Source: Myxococcales bacterium UBA5297 | GTDB taxonomy: Bacteria; Myxococcota; Myxococcia; Myxococcales; UBA5297 | Direction of reading: 5' to 3' | Assembly: GCA_002408385.1 (NCBI GenBank) | Contig: DHSB01000039.1 | Location: 49,142-68,210, forward strand | DNA length: 19,069 nucleotides | Made by a program: the position numbers and the translations under genes | Notes under the pieces: generated by a model | What the model saw: only the letters and a program-made list of their open reading frames with translations | Databases searched by the model: none | Told to the model about the DNA's origin: nothing | Shown here: positions 15,046 to 19,069 of the stretch, in pieces | Layout: each line of letters starts with the position of its first letter | Position numbering within the stretch: position 1 is the stretch's first letter

Positions 15046-15309
15046 GTGGCCAACATCAAGTCCGCCGAGAAGCGCCATGCCCAGAGCCTGAAGCGCCGGG
15101 CAAAGAACACCTACTGGCGCTCGAGCGCCAAGACCGCAATCAAGAAGGCCCGCGCTGCGATCGAGTCGAAGGATCCCGCGAAGGTTTCGGAGATGCTCCG
15201 GACGGCCGAGAAGGTCCTGAAGAAGGCGACGACCAAGGGCGTTATCCCCAAGCGCAACGTCAGCCGCCATGTGGCTCGCCTCGCCAGGGCGGCCGCTGCG
15301 ATCAAGTAG
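15046..15309 (+). CDS. rpsT: Small subunit ribosomal protein bS20
   Basis: An 87-residue basic protein of the 30S subunit, the usual length for S20. The N-terminus (V/M)ANIKSAEKRHAQSLKRRAKN is the family hallmark, and the long helices with KTAIKKARAAI, KVLKKATTKGVIPKRNVSRHVARLA follow the S20 three-helix bundle. GTG at 15046 is chosen over a GTG 12 bases upstream because GGAGG (15036-15040) lies five bases before it and the N-terminus then matches. It stands alone, 353 bases after mazG and converging on lptE. In several deltaproteobacteria rpsT lies next to holA after leuS-lptE; holA is not seen here. S20 is often translationally autoregulated, but I see no specific signal for this. Confidence 0.97.
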   Translation: MANIKSAEKRHAQSLKRRAKNTYWRSSAKTAIKKARAAIESKDPAKVSEMLRTAEKVLKKATTKGVIPKRNVSRHVARLARAAAAIK

Positions 15310-15344
15310 TTCCCTCTACTGGATTGCCAACGCCAAAACGCCGA

Positions 15345-15370
15345 CTGCCCGGCAGATGGATGCCGGGTAG
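15345..15370. terminator. Hairpin between convergent rpsT and lptE, possible terminator
   Basis: CTGCCCGGCA (15345-15354) pairs with TGCCGGGTAG (15361-15370) in a ten-base stem with one G-T pair and a six-base loop. It lies 35 bases after the rpsT stop. TTTT occurs eight bases downstream on the plus strand, and GTTTTGG follows on the minus strand, so both tails are weak. It could serve both converging transcripts. Confidence 0.45.
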
Positions 15371-15412
15371 CGCGGTGGTTTTGTGTCCTCTGCTCGGACT
15401 ACGGCGGCAGAT

Positions 15413-15438
15413 GCTCGCGGCTTCGGCGCGCCGCGAGC
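15413..15438. other. Second GC-rich stem-loop in the rpsT-lptE gap
   Basis: GCTCGCGG (15413-15420) and CCGCGAGC (15431-15438) form a perfect eight-base stem with a ten-base loop. It lies about 100 bases past the lptE stop on the minus strand. No T-tract follows. It may add to transcript ending in this convergent gap, but GC richness makes such stems common. Confidence 0.3.
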
Positions 15439-15541
15439 GCGCCGCGCGGATTCTCGCGCTCGGCGCCTCGCAGCCGCGAAACCCTCTTCGCCTCTCCCGA
15501 GGGCTCCGGGTCTGTGTGCTGGGTTTCGGGGCCGGCGCGCT

Positions 15542-16102
15542 TCAGAACCCGGACGACAAGCGCTCCAGCGCCTGCCGCATCAGCGCGTCCGCCAGACGCC
15601 GCAGCGCCATGCGTCGGCTCGCCTCGTCGTGCAGGACGGGCACCTCGCCGCCGGGCCGATAGTCCTCGTTCCCGACTACCGCGACCTGGGCGATCGTCTT
15701 GCCACCCCTCTCCAGGCGCACGCTCGCCTTGGCCCGAACCCGCATGCTCGCGGGCTCGGGTAACGGCGGCGGGCCCTCGCCCGGGACGGCGGGACTGTTG
15801 GCGTAGATCGGGCTTCCCTCGGTGATCTCCTCCACGGTCCCGTAGGCGATGGCATCCGAGCCCTCGCCGCCCTCTCGGCCCGCGCGCGCCAGCTCCCGCC
15901 GGAACGCGCTGGTGAAGTACCCCTCGACCCCCGGCTCGGCCGTCAGGTTGCGGAAGACCGGCACATAGAGCGTGCGCACACCCTCCGGCAGCTCTCCGCC
16001 CTGGGGCGTGAACCGGTAGCCGCAGCCTGCCGCGAGCGAAGCGGCGAGCGCCGCCGGCACGAGCCGGCGACGCCACCATCTGAGTCGATCCGGTCGAGTC
16101 AC
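15542..16102 (-). CDS. lptE: LPS-assembly lipoprotein LptE
   Basis: A 186-residue lipoprotein of the LptE (formerly RlpB) family, which plugs the LptD barrel and helps insert lipopolysaccharide in the outer membrane. After a basic start (RPDRLRWWRRR), a hydrophobic segment ends in the lipobox LAAGC with Cys27. The mature start CGYRFTPQGGELPEGVRTLYVPVFRN and EPGVEGYFTSAFRRELAR is the classic LptE opening, followed by SMRVRAKASVRL strands and the C-terminal helix RRMALRRLADALMRQALERL. The GTG start overlaps the last base of the leuS stop codon (TAGTG), which implies translational coupling and explains the lack of a separate promoter. leuS-lptE is a common pair; the usual next gene holA is missing. 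It implies the organism has an LPS-type outer membrane. Confidence 0.9.
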   Translation of the reverse strand: MTRPDRLRWWRRRLVPAALAASLAAGCGYRFTPQGGELPEGVRTLYVPVFRNLTAEPGVEGYFTSAFRRELARAGREGGEGSDAIAYGTVEEITEGSPIYANSPAVPGEGPPPLPEPASMRVRAKASVRLERGGKTIAQVAVVGNEDYRPGGEVPVLHDEASRRMALRRLADALMRQALERLSSGF

Positions 16103-18588
16103 TAGCTCACCACGAAGTTGACCAGCCGCTTGGGGACGAAGACGACCTTGCGCACGGTCTTGCCCTCCAGGTGCGCGCTCACCTTCTCGTCCTTCGCGGC
16201 GAGCGCCTTCACCTCTTCCTCGGGCATGTCGACCGGAACCTGCACCTGGCCGCGAAGCTTCCCGTTGACCTGCACCGCGTAGGTGACTGCGTCCTCGGCC
16301 GCCAGCGCCGGGTCGAAGGCCGGCCAGCCCTGCTCCTGCAGGGTCGCGGTGGCGCCGTAGTCCTCGGAGATCTGGTCGGCGAGGTGCGGGGCGACCGGCG
16401 AGAGCATCACCGCGACCAGGCGCACCGCCTCGGCCATCGCCGCGCGCTCGGCCGGATCGGCCGAGGGCGGGAAGGGCGTCAGGAAGTTGACCAGCTCCAT
16501 CACCCGGGCGATGGCGGTGTTGAACCCGAGCCGCTCGATGTCCTCGGTGACGCGCTTGAGCGCCTTGTGGGCGGCCTTGCGGATGGCGAGCGCCTGCCCG
16601 GTCTCGCCGCCCAGCGCCCGCTTCTCGTTCGCCGTCTCGTGGTGCGAGTAGGCGAGGCGCCAGACGCGCGCGAGGAAGCGGCTCGCCCCCTCGACCTGCT
16701 CGTCCGACCAGTCGATGTCCTTCTCCGGCGGGCCGGCGAAGAGCACGAAGGCGCGGGCGGCGTCGGCGCCGTACTTGCCGACGATGTCGCGCGGCGAGAC
16801 GACGTTGCCCCAGCGCTTGGACATCTTGCGGCCGTCGGGCCCGTTGACGATGCCCTGCGTCACCAGCCTCTTCACCGGCTCGTCGACCGGGACCAGGCCA
16901 AGCTCCTTCATCACCATGGTCCAGAAGCGGAAGTAGAGCAGGTGCATCACCGCGTGCTCGGGGCCGCCGACGTAGATGTCGACCGGCAGCATCCGCTTGG
17001 CGACCTCGGGGTCGACCGGGAGCTGCTCGTTGTGCGGGGACAGGTAGCGCGCGTAGTACCAGGTCGAGTCGACGAAGGTGTCCATCGTCTCGACCTCGCG
17101 ACGCGCCGGGCCGCCGCACTTCGGGCAGGTGGTGTTCACGAACTCCGGCACCTTGGCGAGCGGCGGCTCGCCGCGGCCAGTGAGCACCTTGGCGACGTCG
17201 ATGACCGGCAGCTCGATCGGAAGCTGGTCATAGGGCACCGAGATGCCCTCGTGGTCCGGATCGCACTTCTCGCAGTAGACGACGGGGATGGGCGTGCCCC
17301 AGTAGCGCTGGCGCGAGAAGCCCCAGTCGCGCTGGCGGTAAGTGACCGCGGGCCCGCCCAGGCCCTTGGCCTTCAGCGCCTCGGCGACCTTCTTGCGACC
17401 CTCCTCCGAGTCCAGACCGCTGAAGTCGGCCGAGTCGTGCATCACCCCGTCGTCGCCGAACGCCGCGGTCAGCTCCTCGGCCTCGAGGGGCGAGCCGTCC
17501 TTCGGCCCGATCACCGTCTTGATGGGCAGGCCGTACTTTCGGGCGAACTCGAAGTCGCGCTGGTCGTGCGCGGGGACGCTCATCACCGCTCCGGTGCCGT
17601 AGTCGGAGACGACGAAGTTGGCGGCCCAGACCGGCACCTTCTGGCCGGTGAGCGGGTGGAGGGCATAGGCGCCGGTGAAGACGCCTTCTTTCTCCGGCTC
17701 CTCGTCCTTCTTCTGCTGGGCGGCCTTGCGCTCTTGGTCGGCGGCGAAGGCCTTCACCTTCTCGTCGGTCTCGGCGTCGACGAGCTTGGGCATCAGCGGG
17801 TGGTCGGGGGCGACGACGACGTAGGTGACGCCAAAGAGCGTGTCGGCGCGGGTAGTAAAGACCTTCAGCTCCGCGTCCGAGCCGTCGACCTTGAAGACGA
17901 TCTCGGCGCCCTCGGACTTGCCTATCCAGTTGCGCTGCATCGAGGTGACGCGCTCGGGCCATTCGGTCAGCGTGTCGAGCCCCTGCAGCAGGCGCTCCGA
18001 ATAGCGGCTGATGCGAAAGGCCCACTGCGGCATCTTGCGGACGACCACCGGATCGCCCGAGCGCTCGCACAGCCCGTCCTTGACCTGCTCGTTGGCGATG
18101 ACCGTCGCGCAGCCCGGGCACCAGTTGACCCGGCTCCAGCGCCGGTAGACCAGGCCCATCTCGCGCATCTTGAGGAAGAACCACTGATTCCAGCGGTAGT
18201 ACTCGGGGTCGCTGGTGGCGAGCTCGCGCTCCCACTCGTACGAGTAGCCGACCGACTTCATCTCGGCCCTGAAGTGGGCGACGTTCTCGCGGGTTCGCTC
18301 GGCCGGATGGCGCCCGTCCTGGATAGCCGCGTTCTCGGCCGGCAGCCCCAGCGCGTCCCAGCCCATCGGGTGCAGCACGTCGAACCCGCGGGCGCGGTAA
18401 TAGCGGGCGAGCACGTCGCCGATCAGATAGTTGCGCACGTGCCCCATGTGCATCTTGCCCGAGGGGTACGGGAACATCTCGAGGATGTAGCGCTTCTCTC
18501 CCCTGCCCTGCAGCTTGAAGAGCCCCTGCTCCTCCCAGCGCTGCTGCCACTTGGGCTCGATGCTCTTTGGCTCATAGCGTTCTTGCAC
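16102..18588 (-). CDS. leuS: Leucyl-tRNA synthetase
   Basis: An 828-residue class Ia aminoacyl-tRNA synthetase that charges tRNA-Leu in the cytosol. The HIGH signature is HMGH (47-50) in PYPSGKMHMGHVRNY, and KMSKR lies near residues 587-591 (GRKMSKRWGNVVSP). The CP1 editing domain is present, with FTTRADTLFG and GTGAVMSVPAHDQRDFEFA. Cysteine pairs CPGC and CPKC mark zinc-type insertions. The C-terminal anticodon-binding domain ends in VQVNGKLRGQVQVPVDMPEE and RKVVFVPKRLVNFVV. GTG at 18588 is chosen over longer in-frame starts because AAGGAG (18595-18600) lies six bases upstream and the upstream extension translates short repeats. The lptE start overlaps its stop. A small hairpin abuts the ribosome-binding site. 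Confidence 0.97.
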   Translation of the reverse strand: MQERYEPKSIEPKWQQRWEEQGLFKLQGRGEKRYILEMFPYPSGKMHMGHVRNYLIGDVLARYYRARGFDVLHPMGWDALGLPAENAAIQDGRHPAERTRENVAHFRAEMKSVGYSYEWERELATSDPEYYRWNQWFFLKMREMGLVYRRWSRVNWCPGCATVIANEQVKDGLCERSGDPVVVRKMPQWAFRISRYSERLLQGLDTLTEWPERVTSMQRNWIGKSEGAEIVFKVDGSDAELKVFTTRADTLFGVTYVVVAPDHPLMPKLVDAETDEKVKAFAADQERKAAQQKKDEEPEKEGVFTGAYALHPLTGQKVPVWAANFVVSDYGTGAVMSVPAHDQRDFEFARKYGLPIKTVIGPKDGSPLEAEELTAAFGDDGVMHDSADFSGLDSEEGRKKVAEALKAKGLGGPAVTYRQRDWGFSRQRYWGTPIPVVYCEKCDPDHEGISVPYDQLPIELPVIDVAKVLTGRGEPPLAKVPEFVNTTCPKCGGPARREVETMDTFVDSTWYYARYLSPHNEQLPVDPEVAKRMLPVDIYVGGPEHAVMHLLYFRFWTMVMKELGLVPVDEPVKRLVTQGIVNGPDGRKMSKRWGNVVSPRDIVGKYGADAARAFVLFAGPPEKDIDWSDEQVEGASRFLARVWRLAYSHHETANEKRALGGETGQALAIRKAAHKALKRVTEDIERLGFNTAIARVMELVNFLTPFPPSADPAERAAMAEAVRLVAVMLSPVAPHLADQISEDYGATATLQEQGWPAFDPALAAEDAVTYAVQVNGKLRGQVQVPVDMPEEEVKALAAKDEKVSAHLEGKTVRKVVFVPKRLVNFVVS

Positions 18589-18600
18589 GTGCGTCTCCTT

Positions 18601-18613
18601 AAGACGGTGTCTT
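18601..18613 (-). promoter_or_regulatory. Small hairpin abutting the leuS ribosome-binding site
   Basis: AAGAC and GTCTT form a five-base stem with a three-base loop directly next to the Shine-Dalgarno AAGGAG (18595-18600). The 3' arm could instead pair as GTCT with AGAC that overlaps the Shine-Dalgarno end, so two exclusive foldings are possible. Both stems are short, and a regulatory role is speculative. Confidence 0.25.
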
Positions 18614-18662
18614 GGGGCCCGATGAGTCGGCCGCCGAACAAGAGGCAGGAGGATATATGCAG

Positions 18663-18707
18663 TTGGGAGTCGAGTCAGTCGTGAGTTGTGAGTCGTGAGT
18701 CGTGAGC
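18663..18707 (+). repeat. Heptanucleotide tandem repeat tract (GTGAGTY type)
   Basis: After GTTGGGAGT the plus strand runs through several seven-base units, GTGAGTT, GTGAGTC, GTGAGTC and a partial GTGAGC, plus looser GAGTCA units before them. The same family in reverse orientation ends the 110-base units at 18847-19069. The tract lies where a leuS -35 region would be expected. Confidence 0.7.
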
Positions 18708-18846
18708 CGACGGTCGACGCCCGCGACCACGCGGTCGACCAAGCACCCCGGCGCGCGCCATCTCGGTCTATGCCCACGAAACCCTCGTCGCCCTGCTTTA
18801 CGGCGGTCCGTGGCAGGCGCGGGCTTGGTGAAGAGACGAGGCCGGC

Positions 18847-18956
18847 CGGGCGCGTTGCCGTACGCTCCTACCGGTTTGCACCCGGTCGGCCTTTCCAGCG
18901 CTCACCAGGTGAACCCGGGCTTCCACTCCCAACTCACAACTCAGAACTCACAACTC
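18847..18956. repeat. Long direct repeat, copy 1 (110 bases)
   Basis: This unit and the next align over their full 110 bases with scattered mismatches, about 85% or better by eye. Shared blocks include CCGTACG, GCACCCGGTCGGCCT, TCCAGCGCTCACCA and GGCTTCCACTCCCAACTCA. It ends in heptamers CAACTCA, CAACTCA, GAACTCA and CAACTC. A three-base spacer (CGT) separates the units, giving a 113-base period. Confidence 0.85.
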
Positions 18957-18959
18957 CGT

Positions 18960-19069
18960 CGGGCACCTCGCCGTACGCCCCTACCGCTTCGCACCCGGTC
19001 GGCCTCTCCAGCGCTCACCAAAGGAACCGGGGCTTCCACTCCCAACTCAAAACTCAGAACTCACAACTC
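18960..19069. repeat. Long direct repeat, copy 2 (110 bases, reaches window end)
   Basis: The second unit matches copy 1 without net length change and ends exactly at the last base of the window, so more copies may follow. Differences include CAACTCA to AAACTCA in the second heptamer and changes in the central hairpin region (ACCGG...CCGGT in copy 1, ACCG...CGGT in copy 2). Confidence 0.85.

Larger units (their letters stand above)
18589..19069. other. 481-base non-coding region upstream of leuS
   Basis: No gene is recognised. From left to right it holds the leuS leader, an AT-rich box (TATATC on the minus strand at 18652-18657), a heptanucleotide-repeat tract (18663-18707), a segment with paired GTCGAC palindromes (18713-18739), and a direct repeat of 110-base units (18847-19069) each ending in more heptanucleotides. 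No tRNA or other known RNA could be recognised in it. Confidence 0.6.

Noticed and set aside
16171..18684. 837-residue open frame on the plus strand opposite leuS
   Set aside because: leuS is certain from the HMGH and KMSKR motifs; the antisense frame is a composition artefact.
18589..18777. Upstream in-frame extension of leuS by 63 residues
   Set aside because: The extension translates the heptamer repeats (the SRLTTHNSRLT pattern typical of such repeats) and lacks a ribosome-binding site, while the GTG at 18588 has an ideal one.
18847..18956. tRNA, RNase P, cobalamin riboswitch or group II intron fragment
   Set aside because: Short look-alike strings (CCGTACG, GGTGC-type) are present, but no cloverleaf, conserved core or domain V stem could be built.
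18847..19069. CRISPR array
   Set aside because: The units are 110 bases with a three-base spacer and internal variation. There are no short conserved repeats with unique spacers and no cas gene.

Overview
The window comes from a GC-rich (roughly two-thirds G+C by eye) diderm bacterium, most like a deltaproteobacterium or member of the Myxococcota. Three things point there: the gene order yceD-rpmF-plsX-fabH-fabD-acpP-fabF-rpiB, several lipoproteins plus LptE (so an outer membrane), and signalling or TPR proteins of a myxobacterial style (DUF4388, PilZ, secreted proteins with Pro-Asp-Ala-Gly-rich linkers). This assignment is an inference from gene content and order.

Layout. Positions 1-6804 (minus strand) hold the fatty-acid initiation operon, read from a good promoter at 6777-6804: yceD, rpmF, plsX, fabH, fabD, acpP, fabF, rpiB and a small lipoprotein gene, ending at a strong hairpin on the left edge. 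The operon makes malonyl-ACP and the first acyl-ACPs, links them to phospholipid synthesis (PlsX) and shares transcription with ribosome parts. fabG, normally between fabD and acpP, is absent; a 222-base gap with its own promoter stands there. Positions 6964-8345 (plus strand) hold an overlapping pair, a TPR envelope protein and a lipoprotein. Positions 8452-13776 (minus strand) hold a run of four genes from a divergent promoter: a 791-residue TPR/zinc-ribbon membrane protein, a DUF4388 protein with an MshEN-like tandem motif and a GspG-like tail, PhoH, and a PilZ protein. Two of the four are of types known to bind cyclic di-GMP. Positions 13880-15309 (plus strand) hold mazG and rpsT, separated by a 353-base region with a phased cluster of DnaA-box-like 9-mers and a perfect dyad. 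Positions 15542-18588 (minus strand) hold leuS and lptE, joined stop to start. The right end (18589-19069) is non-coding, with heptanucleotide repeats and a 113-base-period direct repeat that runs to the window edge.

Most of the window is core metabolism and translation. The parts least explained by known families are the DUF4388/PilZ/TPR cluster, the DnaA-box cluster before rpsT, the repeat region upstream of leuS and the fabG replacement gap. I see no phage, transposase, CRISPR array or tRNA.
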